Assembly (NCBI GenBank): GCA_949987565.1 | Contig: OX465111.1 | Location: 12,966,716-13,030,715 of the forward strand | Length of the DNA: 64,000 nt | Direction of reading: 5' to 3' | From: Luidia sarsii | Lineage: Eukaryota > Echinodermata > Asteroidea > Paxillosida > Luidiidae | Shown: positions 47,101 to 60,050 of the stretch, in pieces | How the letters are laid out: the number at the start of each line of letters is the position of its first letter | How positions within the stretch are numbered: the first letter of the stretch is position 1 | Position numbers and translations under genes: made by a program | Notes under the pieces: generated by a model | What the model saw: the letters and a program-made list of their open reading frames with translations, nothing else | Told to the model about the DNA's origin: nothing | The model's database searches: none

Positions 47101-47864
47101 GTCATCCTCCCGGACCTGTTTTTGTTATTCTGTCAGAGTAGGTTACTTTGCCTGATGATAAAATCGTCCAAACATGTTCGATTTTAAAAATCTTAACACT
47201 TGGAAATTGTTTATTTCAAGGGCTCTTGGCATGCCAAAATTTACTCTTGTCAACCAAATAATAAATGAGATATAACTTACAAAGTGTATTTTTCTGTCCA
47301 GTCACACTCAACCGTCTGTTATCTTAGGGTCTACACACACACAAGCCCTCTTGTCAATACAGGGTAGGTCACTTTGCTTGATGATAAAATCGTCCAAACT
47401 TGTTCGATTTCAAAAATCTTAACACTCGGAGATAGCTTATTCCAAGGGCTTTGTGCATGCCAAGATTTAGCTTCGTCAACAAAATATTAACTGAAATAAT
47501 GACAAGGGAAGGTCACACTGAACATTCAAAGGTTGGTGATCATCCTGCCAGACCTGTTAGGTCATCCTCCCAGACCTGTTTTTGTTATTCTCTCAGAGTA
47601 GGTTACTTTGCCTAATGATAAAATCGTCCAAACATGTTCGATTTTAGAAATCTTAACACTTGGAGATTGGTTATTCCAAGGGCTCTTGGCATGCCAAAAA
47701 TTACTCTTGTCAACCAAATATTAAATGAGATAGAACTTACAAAGTGTATTTGTATCTGTCCAGGCAAACTCCACCGTCTGTTATCTGCGGTTCTACACAC
47801 ACACAAGCCCTCTCGTCAATACAGGGTAGGTCACTTTGCTTGATGATAAAATCGTCCAAACTTG
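44189..47864. repeat. 1838-bp tandem duplication (B Af Ac Ah B A4v B Aa, two copies)
   Basis: Copies 44189-46026 and 46027-47864. Both have GCTCTCGGCATGCC in Af and ATCTTAGGGTC in A4v, changes not seen in the 4140-bp copies. They differ in the last B: 45565 has GTCAATAAAATATT and CATTCTAAGG, 47403 has GTCAACAAAATATT and CATTCAAAGG. Confidence 0.92.
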
Positions 47865-48550
47865 TTCGATTTCAGAAATCTTAACACTCGGAGATAGCTT
47901 ATTCCAAGGGCTTTGTGCATGCCAAGATTTAGCTTCGTCAACAAAATATTAACTGAAATAATGACAAGGGAAGGTCACACTGAACATTCTAAGGTTGGTG
48001 ATCATGCTGCCAGACCTGTTAGGTCATCCTCCCAGACCTGTTTTTGTTATTCTCTCAGAGTAGGTTACTTTCCCTAATGATAAAATCGTCCAAACATGTT
48101 CGATTTTAGAAATCTTAACACTTGGAGATTGGTTATTCCAAGGACTCTTAGCATGCCAAAAGTTACTCTTGTCAACCAAATATTAAATGAGATAGAACTT
48201 ACAAAGTGTATTTTTCTGTCCAGGCACACTCCACCGTCTGTTATCTGCGGGTCTACACAAACACAAGCTCTCTCGTCAATACAGGGTAGGTCACTTTGCT
48301 TGATGATAAAATCGTCCAAACTTGTTCGATTTCAGAAATCTTAACACTCGGAGATAGCTTATTCCAAGGACTCTTAGCATGCCAAAATTTACTCTTGTCA
48401 ACCAAATATTAAATGAGATATAACTTACAAAGTGTATTTTTCTGTCCAGTCACACTCAACCGTCTGTTATCTGCGGGTCTACACACACACAAGCCCTCTC
48501 GTCAATACAGGGTAGGTCACTTTGCTTGATGATAAAATCGTCCAAACTTG
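47865..48550. repeat. B Av A4 trimer linking two HOR domains
   Basis: Monomers at 47865, 48099 and 48325. B has CATGCTGCC and TTTCCCTAATG like 32453 and 42805, but CATTCTAAGG. Av 48099 has AAAGTTACTC and CAAGCTCTCTCG. The same B-Av-A4 trimer recurs at 51549 and 57987 inside the next domain. Confidence 0.88.
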
Positions 48551-51500
48551 TTCGATTTCAAAAATCTTAACACTCGGAGATAGCTTATTCCAAGGGCTTT
48601 GTGCATGCCAAGATTTAGCTTCGTCAACAAAATATTAACTGAAATAATGACAAGGGAAGGTCACACTGAACATTCAAAGGTTGGTGATCATCCTGCCAGA
48701 CCTGTTAGGTCATCCTCCCAGACCTGTTTTTGTTATTCTCTCAGAGTAGGTTACTTTGCCTAATGATAAAATCGTCCAAACATGTTCGATTTTAGAAATC
48801 TTAACACTTGGAGATTGGTTATTCCAAGGGCTCTTGGCATGCCAAAAATTACTCTTGTCAACCAAATATTAAATGAGATAGAACTTACAAAGTGTATTTG
48901 TATCTGTCCAGGCAAACTCCACCGTCTGTTATCTGCGGTTCTACACACACACAAGCCCTCTCGTCAATACAGGGTAGGTCACTTTGCTTGATGATAAAAT
49001 CGTCCAAACTTGTTCGATTTCAGAAATCTTAACACTCGGAGATAGCTTATTCCAAGGACTCTTAGCATGCCAAGATTTAGCTTCGTCAACAAAATATTAA
49101 CTGAAATAATGACAAGGGAAGGTCACACTGAACATTCAAAGGTTGGTGATCATCCTGCCAGACCTGTTAGGTCATCCTCCCAGACCTGTTTTTGTTATTC
49201 TCTCAGAGTAGGTTACTTTGCCTAATGATAAAATCGTCCAAACATGTTCGATTTTAGAAATGTTAACACTTGGAGATTGGTTATTCCAAGGACTCTTAGC
49301 ATGCCAAAAATTACTCTTGTCAACCAAATATTAAATGAGATAGAACTTACAAAGTGTATTTGTATCTGTCCAGGCAAACTCCACCGTCTGTTGTCTGCGG
49401 TTCTACACACACACAAGCCCTCTCGTCAATACATGGTAGGTCACTTTGCTTGATGATAAAATCGTCCAAACTTGTTCGATTTCAGAAATCTTAACACTCG
49501 GAGATAGCTTATTCCAAGGGCTTTGTGCATGCCAAGATTTAGCTTCGTCAATAAAATATTAACTGAAATAATGACAAGGGAAGGTCACACTGAACATTCT
49601 AAGGTTGGTGATCATCCTGCCAGACCTGTTAGGTCATCCTCCCAGACCTGTTTTTGTTATTCTCTCAGAGTAGGTTACTTTGCCTAATGATAAAATCGTC
49701 CAAACATGTTCGATTTTAGAAATCTTAACACTTGGAGATTGGTTATTCCAAGGGCTCTTGGCATGCCAAAAATTACTCTTGTCAACCAAATATTAAATGA
49801 GATAGAACTTACAAAGTGTATTTGTATCTGTCCAGGCAAACTCCACCGTCTGTTATCTGCGGTTCTACACACACACAAGCCCTCTCGTCAATACAGGGTA
49901 GGTCACTTTGCTTGATGATAAAATCGTCCAAACTTGTTCGATTTCAGAAATCTTAACACTCGGAGATAGCTTATTCCAAGGGCTTTGTGCATGCCAAGAT
50001 TTAGCTTCGTCAACAAAATATTAACTGAAATAATGACAAGGGAAGGTCACACTGAACATTCTAAGGTTGGTGATCATCCTGCCAGACCTGTTAGGTCATC
50101 CTCCCAGACCTGTTTTTGTTATTCTCTCAGAGTAGGTTACTTTGCCTAATGATAAAATCGTCCAAACATGTTCGATTTTAGAAATGTTAACACTTGGAGA
50201 TTGGTTATTCCAAGGACTCTTAGCATGCCAAAAGTTACTCTTGTCAACCAAATATTAAATGAGATAGAACTTACAAAGTGCATTTTTCTGTCCAGGCACA
50301 CTCCACCGTCTGTTATCTGCGGGTCTACACAAACACAAGCCCTCTCGTCAATACAGGGTAGGTCACTTTGCTTGATGATAAAATCGTCCAAACTTGTTCG
50401 ATTTCAAAAATCTTAACACTTGGAGATTGGTTATTCCAAGGGCTCTTGGCATGCCAAAAATTACTCTTGTCAACCAAATATTAAATGAGATAGAACTTAC
50501 AAAGTGTATTTGTTTCTGTCTAGGCAAACTCCACCGTCTGTTATTTGCAGGTCTACACACACACAAGCCCTCTTGTCAATACAGGGTAGGTCACTTTGCT
50601 TGATGATAAAATCGTCCAAACTTGTTCGATTTCAGAAATCTTAACACTCGGAGATAGCTTATTCCAAGGACTCTTAGCATGCCAAAATTTAGCTTCGTCA
50701 ACAAAATATTAACTGAAATAATGACAAGGGAAGGTCACACTGAACATTCTAAGGTTGGTGATCATCCTGCCAGACTTGTTAGGTCATCCTCCCAGACCTG
50801 TTTTTGTTATTCTCTCAGAGTAGGTTACTTTGCCTAATGATAAAATCGTCCAAACATGTTCGATTTTAGAAATCTTAACACTTGGAGATTGGTTATTCCA
50901 AGGGCTCTTGGCATGCCAAAAATTACTCTTGTCAACCAAATATTAAATGAGATAGAACTTACAAAGTGTATTTGTTTCTGTCCAGGCAAACTCCACCGTC
51001 TGTTATCTGCGGGTCTACACACACACAAGCCCTCTCGTCAATACAGGGTAGGTCACTTTGCTTGATGATAAAATCGTCCAAACTTGTTCGATTTCAAAAA
51101 TCTTAACACTCGGAGATAGCTTATTCCAAGGGCTTTGAGCATGCCAAGATTTAGCTTCGTCAACAAAATATTAACTGAAATAATGACAAGTGAAGGTCAC
51201 ACTGAACATTCTAAGGTTGGTGATCATCCTGCCAGACCTGTTAGGTCATCCTCCCAGACCTGTTTTTGTTATTCTCTCAGAGTAGGTTACTTTGCCTAAT
51301 GATAAAATCGTCCAAACATTTTCGATTTTAGAAATCTTAACACTTGGAGATTGGTTATTCCAAGGGCTCTTGGCATGCCAAAAATTACTCTTGTCAACCA
51401 AATATTAAATGAGATATAACTTACAAAGTGTATTTATCTTTCCAGTCACACTCAACCGACTGTTATCTGCGGGGCTACACACACACACAAGCCCTCTCGT

Positions 51501-54300
51501 CAATACAGGGCAGGTCACTTTGCTTGATGATAAAATCGTCCAAACATGTTCGATTTCAAAAATCTTAACACTCGGAGATAGCTTATTCCAAGGGCTTTGT
51601 GCATGCTAAGATTTAGCTTCGTCAACAAAATATTAACTGAAATAATGACAAGGGAAGGTCACACTGAACATTCAATGGTTGGTGATCATGCTGCCAGACC
51701 TGTTAGGTCATCCTCCCAGACCTGTTTTTGTTATTCTCTCAGAGTAGGTTACTTTCCCTAATGATAAAATCGTCCAAACATGTTCGATTTTAGAAATCTT
51801 AACACTTGGAGATTGGTTATTCCAAGGACTCTTAGCATGCCAAAAGTGACTCTTGTCAACCAAATATTAAATGAGATAGAACTTACAAAGTGTATTTTTC
51901 TGTCCAGGCACACTCCACCGTCTGTTATCTGCGGGTCTACACAAACACAAGCTCTCTCGTCAATACAGGGTAGGTCACTTTGCTTGATGATAAAATCGTC
52001 CAAACTTGTTCGATTTCAGAAATCTTAACACTCGGAGATAGCTTATTCCAAGGACTCTTAGCATGCCAAAATTTACTCTTGTCAACCAAATATTAAATGA
52101 GATATAACTTACAAAGTGTATTTTTCTGTCCAGTCACACTCAACCGTCTGTTATCTGCGGGTCTACACACACACAAGCCCTCTCGTCAATACAGGGTAGG
52201 TCACTTTGCTTGATGATAAAATCGTCCAAACTTGTTCGATTTCAAAAATCTTAACACTCGGAGATAGCTTATTCCAAGGGCTTTGTGCATGCTAAGATTT
52301 AGCTTCGTCAACAAAATATTAACTGAAATAATGACAAGGGAAGGTCACACTGAACATTCAAAGGTTGGTGATCATCCTGCCAGACCTGTTAGGTCATCCT
52401 CCCAGACCTGTTTTTGTTATTCTCTCAGAGTAGGTTACTTTGCCTAATGATAAAATCGTCCAAACATGTTCGATTTTAGAAATCTTAACACTTGGAGATT
52501 GGTTATTCCAAGGGCTCTTGGCATGCCAAAAATTACTCTTGTCAACCAAATATTAAATGAGATAGAACTTACAAAGTGTATTTGTATCTGTCCAGGCAAA
52601 CTCCACCGTCTGTTATCTGCGGTTCTACACACACACAAGCCCTCTCGTCAATACAGGGTAGGTCACTTTGCTTGATGATAAAATCGTCCAAACTTGTTCG
52701 ATTTCAGAAATCTTAACACTCGGAGATAGCTTATTCCAAGGACTCTTAGCATGCCAAGATTTAGCTTCGTCAACAAAATATTAACTGAAATAATGACAAG
52801 GGAAGGTCACACTGAACATTCTAAGGTTGGTGATCATCCTGCCAGACCTGTTAGGTCATCCTCCCAGACCTGTTTTTGTTATTCTCTCAGAGTAGGTTAC
52901 TTTGCCTAATGATAAAATCGTCCAAACATGTTCGATGTTAGAAATCTTAAAACTTGGAGATTGGTTATTCCAAGGGCTCTTGGCATGCCAAAAATTACTC
53001 TTGTCAACCAAATATTAAATGAGATAGAACTTACAAAGTGTATTTGTTTCTGTCCAGGCAAACTCCACCGTCTGTTATCTGCGGGTCTACACACACACAA
53101 GCCCTCTCGTCAATACAGGGTAGGTCACTTTGCTTGATGATAAAATCGTCCAAACTTGTTCGATTTCAGAAATCTTAACACTCGGAGATAGCTTATTCCA
53201 AGGACTCTTAGCATGCCAAAATTTACTCTTGTCAACCAAATATTAAATGAGATAGAACTTACAAAGTGTATTTTTCTGTCCAGGCACACTCCACCGTCTG
53301 TTATCTGCGGGTCTACACACACACAAGCCCTCTCGTCAATACAGGGTAGGTCACTTTGCTTGATGATAAAATCGTCCAAACTTGGTCGATTTCAAAAATC
53401 TTAACACTCGGAGATAGCTTATTCCAAGGGCTTTGTGCATGCCAAGATTTAGCTTCGTCAACAAAATATTAACTGAAATAATGACAAGGGAAGGTCACAC
53501 TGAACATTCTAAGGTTGGTGATCATCCTGCCAGACCTGTTAGGTCATCCTCCCAGACCTGTTTTTGTTATTCTCTCAGAGTAGGTTACTTTGCCTAATGA
53601 TAAAATCGTCCAAACATGTTCGATGTTAGAAATCTTAAAACTTGGAGATTGGTTATTCCAAGGGCTCTTGGCATGCCAAAAATTACTCTTGTCAACCAAA
53701 TATTAAATGAGATAGAACTTACAAAGTGTATTTGTTTCTGTCCAGGCAAACTCCACCGTCTGTTATCTGCGGGTCTACACACACACAAGCCCTCTCGTCA
53801 ATACAGGGTAGGTCACTTTGCTTGATGATAAAATCGTCCAAACTTGTTCGATTTCAGAAATCTTAACACTCGGAGATAGCTTATTCCAAGGACTCTTAGC
53901 ATGCCAAAATTTACTCTTGTCAACCAAATATTAAATGAGATATAACTTACAAAGTGTATTTTTCTGTCCAGGCACACTCCACCGTCTGTTATCTGCGGGT
54001 CTACACACACACAAGCCCTCTCGTCAATACAGGGTAGGTCACTTTGCTTGATGAAAAAATCGTCCAAACTTGTTCGATTTCAAAAATATTAACACTCGGA
54101 GATAGCTTATTCCAAGGACTCTTAGCATGCCAAAATTTACTCTTGTCAACCAAATATTAAATGAGATAGAACTTACAAAGTGTATTTGTTTCTGTCCAGG
54201 CAAACTCCACCGTCTGTTATCTGCGGGTCTACACACACACAAGCCCTCTCGTCAATATAGGGTAGGTCACTTTGCTTGATGATAAAATCGTCCAAACTTG
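48551..54300. repeat. 5750-bp HOR, copy 1 (25 monomers)
   Basis: Order: B Aa Bx Aa, B Aa, B Av At, Bx Af, B A3, B Av A4, B Aa, Bx Af Ac, B Af Ac Ah. Compared with copy 2 it lacks 226 bp at 50625 (Ac and B fused into one Bx) and 462 bp at 51321 (Aa, B and A3 fused into one A3). It has an additional Ac-B-Af (688 bp) at 53159-53846. Private: CTGTTGTCTGCGG in Aa 49247, TTATTTGCAGG in At 50397. Confidence 0.92.
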
Positions 54301-57300
54301 TTCGATTTCAAAAATCTTAACACTCGGAGATAGCTTATTCCAAGGGCTTTGTGCATGCCAAGATTTAGCTTCGTCAACAAAATATTAACTGAAATAATGA
54401 CAAGGGAAGGTCACACTGAACATTCAAAGGTTGGTGATCATCCTGCCAGACCTGTTAGGTCATCCTCCCAGACCTGTTTTTGTTATTCTCTCAGAGTAGG
54501 TTACTTTGCCTAATGATAAAATCGTCCAAACATGTTCGATTTTAGAAATCTTAACACTTGGAGATTGGTTATTCCAAGGGCTCTTGGCATGCCAAAAATT
54601 ACTCTTGTCAACCAAATATTAAATGAGATAGAACTTACAAAGTGTATTTGTATCTGTCCAGGCAAACTCCACCGTCTGTTATCTGCGGTTCTACACACAC
54701 ACAAGCCCTCTCGTCAATACAGGGTAGGTCACTTTGCTTGATGATAAAATCGTCCAAACTTGTTCGATTTCAGAAATCTTAACACTCGGAGATAGCTTAT
54801 TCCAAGGACTCTTAGCATGCCAAGATTTAGCTTCGTCAACAAAATATTAACTGAAATAATGACAAGGGAAGGTCACACTGAACATTCAAAGGTTGGTGAT
54901 CATCCTGCCAGACCTGTTAGGTCATCCTCCCAGACCTGTTTTTGTTATTCTCTCAGAGTAGGTTACTTTGCCTAATGATAAAATCGTCCAAACATGTTCG
55001 ATTTTAGAAATGTTAACACTTGGAGATTGGTTATTCCAAGGACTCTTAGCATGCCAAAAATTACTCTTGTCAACCAAATATTAAATGAGATAGAACTTAC
55101 AAAGTGTATTTGTATCTGTCCAGGCAAACTCCACCGTCTGTTATCTGCGGTTCTACACACACACAAGCCCTCTCGTCAATACATGGTAGGTCACTTTGCT
55201 TGATGATAAAATCGTCCAAACTTGTTCGATTTCAGAAATCTTAACACTTGGAGATAGCTTATTCCAAGGGCTTTGTGCATGCCAAGATTTAGCTTCGTCA
55301 ATAAAATATTAACTGAAATAATGACAAGGGAAGGTCACACTGAACATTCTAAGGTTGGTGATCATCCTGCCAGACCTGTTAGGTCATCCTCCCAGACCTG
55401 TTTTTGTTATTCTCTCAGAGTAGGTTACTTTGCCTAATGATAAAATCGTCCAAACATGTTCGATTTTAGAAATCTTAACACTTGGAGATTGGTTATTCCA
55501 AGGGCTCTTGGCATGCCAAAAATTACTCTTGTCAACCAAATATTAAATGAGATAGAACTTACAAAGTGTATTTGTATCTGTCCAGGCAAACTCCACCGTC
55601 TGTTATCTGCGGTTCTACACACACACAAGCCCTCTCGTCAATACAGGGTAGGTCACTTTGCTTGATGATAAAATCGTCCAAACTTGTTCGATTTCAGAAA
55701 TCTTAACACTCGGAGATAGCTTATTCCAAGGGCTTTGTGCATGCCAAGATTTAGCTTCGTCAACAAAATATTAACTGAAATAATGACAAGGGAAGGTCAC
55801 ACTGAACATTCTAAGGTTGGTGATCATCCTGCCAGACCTGTTAGGTCATCCTCCCAGACCTGTTTTTGTTATTCTCTCAGAGTAGGTTACTTTGCCTAAT
55901 GATAAAATCGTCCAAACATGTTCGATTTTAGAAATGTTAACACTTGGAGATTGGTTATTCCAAGGACTCTTAGCATGCCAAAAGTTACTCTTGTCAACCA
56001 AATATTAAATGAGATAGAACTTACAAAGTGCATTTTTCTGTCCAGGCACACTCCACCGTCTGTTATCTGCGGGTCTACACAAACACAAGCCCTCTCGTCA
56101 ATACAGGGTAGGTCACTTTGCTTGATGATAAAATCGTCCAAACTTGTTCGATTTCAAAAATCTTAACACTTGGAGATTGGTTATTCCAAGGGCTCTTGGC
56201 ATGCCAAAAATTACTCTTGTCAACCAAATATTAAATGAGATAGAACTTACAAAGTGTATTTGTTTCTGTCTAGGCAAACTCCACCGTCTGTTATCTGCAG
56301 GTCTACACACACACAAGCCCTCTTGTCAATACAGGGTAGGTCACTTTGCTTGATGATAAAATCGTCCAAACTTGTTCGATTTCAGAAATCTTAACACTCG
56401 GAGATAGCTTATTCCAAGGACTCTTAGCATGCCAAAATTTACTCTTGTCAACCAAATATTAAATGAGATATAACTTACAAAGTGTATTTTTCTGTCCAGG
56501 CACACTCCACCGTCTGTTATCTGCGGGTCTACACAAACACAAGCCCTCTCGTCAATACAGGGTAGGTCACTTTGCTTGATGATAAAATCGTCCAAACTTG
56601 TTCGATTTCAAAAATCTTAACACTCGGAGATAGCTTATTCCAAGGGCTTTGTGCATGCCAAGATTTAGCTTCGTCAACAAAATATTAACTGAAATAATGA
56701 CAAGGGAAGGTCACACTGAACATTCTAAGGTTGGTGATCATCCTGCCAGACTTGTTAGGTCATCCTCCCAGACCTGTTTTTGTTATTCTCTCAGAGTAGG
56801 TTACTTTGCCTAATGATAAAATCGTCCAAACATGTTCGATTTTAGAAATCTTAACACTTGGAGATTGGTTATTCCAAGGGCTCTTGGCATGCCAAAAATT
56901 ACTCTTGTCAACCAAATATTAAATGAGATAGAACTTACAAAGTGTATTTGTTTCTGTCCAGGCAAACTCCACCGTCTGTTATCTGCGGGTCTACACACAC
57001 ACAAGCCCTCTCGTCAATACAGGGTAGGTCACTTTGCTTGATGATAAAATCGTCCAAACTTGTTCGATTTCAAAAATCTTAACACTCGGAGATAGCTTAT
57101 TCCAAGGGCTTTGAGCATGCCAAGATTTAGCTTCGTCAACAAAATATTAACTGAAATAATGACAAGTGAAGGTCACACTGAACATTCTAAGGTTGGTGAT
57201 CATCCTGCCAGACCTGTTAGGTCATCCTCCCAGACCTGTTTTTGTTATTCTCTCAGAGTAGGTTACTTTGCCTAATGATAAAATCGTCCAAACATTTTCG

Positions 57301-60050
57301 ATTTTAGAAATCTTAACACTTGGAGATTGGTTATTCCAAGGGCTCTTGGCATGCCAAAAATTACTCTTGTCAACCAAATATTAAATGAGATAGAACTTAC
57401 AAAGTGTATTTGTATCTGTCCAGGCAAACTCCACCGTCTGTTATCTGCGGTTCTACACACACACAAGCCCTCTCGTCAATACATGGTAGGTCACTTTGCT
57501 TGATGATAAAATCGTCCAAACTTGTTCGATTTCAGAAATCTTAACACTCGGAGATAGCTTATTCCAAGGGCTTTGTGCATGCCAAGATTTAGCTTCGTCA
57601 ACAAAATATTAACTGAAATAATGACAAGGGAAGGTCACACTGAACATTCTAAGGTTGGTGATCATCCTGCCAGACCTGTTAGGTCATCCACCCAGACCTG
57701 TTTTTGTTATTCTCTCAGAGTAGGTTACTTTGCCTAATGATAAAATCGTCCAAACATGTTCGATTTTAGAAATCTTAACACTTGGAGATTGGTTATTCCA
57801 AGGGCTCTTGGCATGCCAAAAATTACTCTTGTCAACCAAATATTAAATGAGATATAACTTACAAAGTGTATTTATCTTTCCAGTCACACTCAACCGACTG
57901 TTATCTGCGGGGCTACACACACACACAAGCCCTCTCGTCAATACAGGGCAGGTCACTTTGCTTGATGATAAAATCGTCCAAACATGTTCGATTTCAAAAA
58001 TCTTAACACTCGGAGATAGCTTATTCCAAGGGCTTTGTGCATGCTAAGATTTAGCTTCGTCAACAAAATATTAACTGAAATAATGACAAGGGAAGGTCAC
58101 ACTGAACATTCAATGGTTGGTGATCATGCTGCCAGACCTGTTAGGTCATCCTCCCAGACCTGTTTTTGTTATTCTCTCAGAGTAGGTTACTTTCCCTAAT
58201 GATAAAATCGTCCAAACATGTTCGATTTTAGAAATCTTAACACTTGGAGATTGGTTATTCCAAGGACTCTTAGCATGCCAAAAGTGACTCTTGTCAACCA
58301 AATATTAAATGAGATAGAACTTACAAAGTGTATTTTTCTGTCCAGGCACACTCCACCGTCTGTTATCTGCGGGTCTACACAAACACAAGCTCTCTCGTCA
58401 ATACAGGGTAGGTCACTTTGCTTGATGATAAAATCGTCCAAACTTGTTCGATTTCAGAAATCTTAACACTCGGAGATAGCTTATTCCAAGGACTCTTAGC
58501 ATGCCAAAAATTACTCTTGTCAACCAAATATTAAATGAGATATAACTTACAAAGTGTATTTTTCTGTCCAGTCACACTCAACCGTCTGTTATCTGCGGGT
58601 CTACACACACACAAGCCCTCTCGTCAATACAGGGTAGGTCACTTTGCTTGATGATAAAATCGTCCAAACTTGTTCGATTTCAAAAATCTTAACACTCGGA
58701 GATAGCTTATTCCAAGGGCTTTGTGCATGCTAAGATTTAGCTTCGTCAACAAAATATTAACTGAAATAATGACAAGGGAAGGTCACACTGAACATTCAAA
58801 GGTTGGTGATCATCCTGCCAGACCTGTTAGGTCATCCTCCCAGACCTGTTTTTGTTATTCTCTCAGAGTAGGTTACTTTGCCTAATGATAAAATCGTCCA
58901 AACATGTTCGATTTTAGAAATCTTAACACTTGGAGATTGGTTATTCCAAGGGCTCTTGGCATGCCAAAAATTACTCTTGTCAACCAAATATTAAATGAGA
59001 TAGAACTTACAAAGTGTATTTGTATCTGTCCAGGCAAACTCCACCGTCTGTTATCTGCGGTTCTACACACACACAAGCCCTCTCGTCAATACAGGGTAGG
59101 TCACTTTGCTTGATGATAAAATCGTCCAAACTTGTTCGATTTCAGAAATCTTAACACTCGGAGATAGCTTATTCCAAGGACTCTTAGCATGCCAAGATTT
59201 AGCTTCGTCAACAAAATATTAACTGAAATAATGACAAGGGAAGGTCACACTGAACATTCTAAGGTTGGTGATCATCCTGCCAGACCTGTTAGGTCATCCT
59301 CCCAGACCTGTTTTTGTTATTCTCTCAGAGTAGGTTACTTTGCCTAATGATAAAATCGTCCAAACATGTTCGATGTTAGAAATCTTAAAACTTGGAGATT
59401 GGTTATTCCAAGGGCTCTTGGCATGCCAAAAATTACTCTTGTCAACCAAATATTAAATGAGATAGAACTTACAAAGTGTATTTGTTTCTGTCCAGGCAAA
59501 CTCCACCGTCTGTTATCTGCGGGTCTACACACACACAAGCCCTCTCGTCAATACAGGGTAGGTCACTTTGCTTGATGATAAAATCGTCCAAACTTGTTCG
59601 ATTTCAGAAATCTTAACACTCGGAGATAGCTTATTCCAAGGACTCTTAGCATGCCAAAATTTACTCTTGTCAACCAAATATTAAATGAGATATAACTTAC
59701 AAAGTGTATTTTTCTGTCCAGGCACACTCCACCGTCTGTTATCTGCGGGTCTACACACACACAAGCCCTCTCGTCAATACAGGGTAGGTCACTTTGCTTG
59801 ATGAAAAAATCGTCCAAACTTGTTCGATTTCAAAAATATTAACACTCGGAGATAGCTTATTCCAAGGACTCTTAGCATGCCAAAATTTACTCTTGTCAAC
59901 CAAATATTAAATGAGATAGAACTTACAAAGTGTATTTGTTTCTGTCCAGGCAAACTCCACCGTCTGTTATCTGCGGGTCTACACACACACAAGCCCTCTC
60001 GTCAATATAGGGTAGGTCACTTTGCTTGATGATAAAATCGTCCAAACTTG
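54301..60050. repeat. 5750-bp HOR, copy 2 (25 monomers)
   Basis: Order: B Aa Bx Aa, B Aa, B Av At Ac, B Af, B Aa, B A3, B Av A4, B Aa, Bx Af Ac Ah. It has the same total length and monomer count as copy 1, although internal positions are shifted by up to 688 bp. Shared markers: GTGCATTTTTC in Av 50171/55921, ATTTATCTTTCC and CAACCGACTG in A3 51321/57759, CATTCAATGG in B 51549/57987. Private: ACACTTGGAGATAGC in B 55225. Confidence 0.92.
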
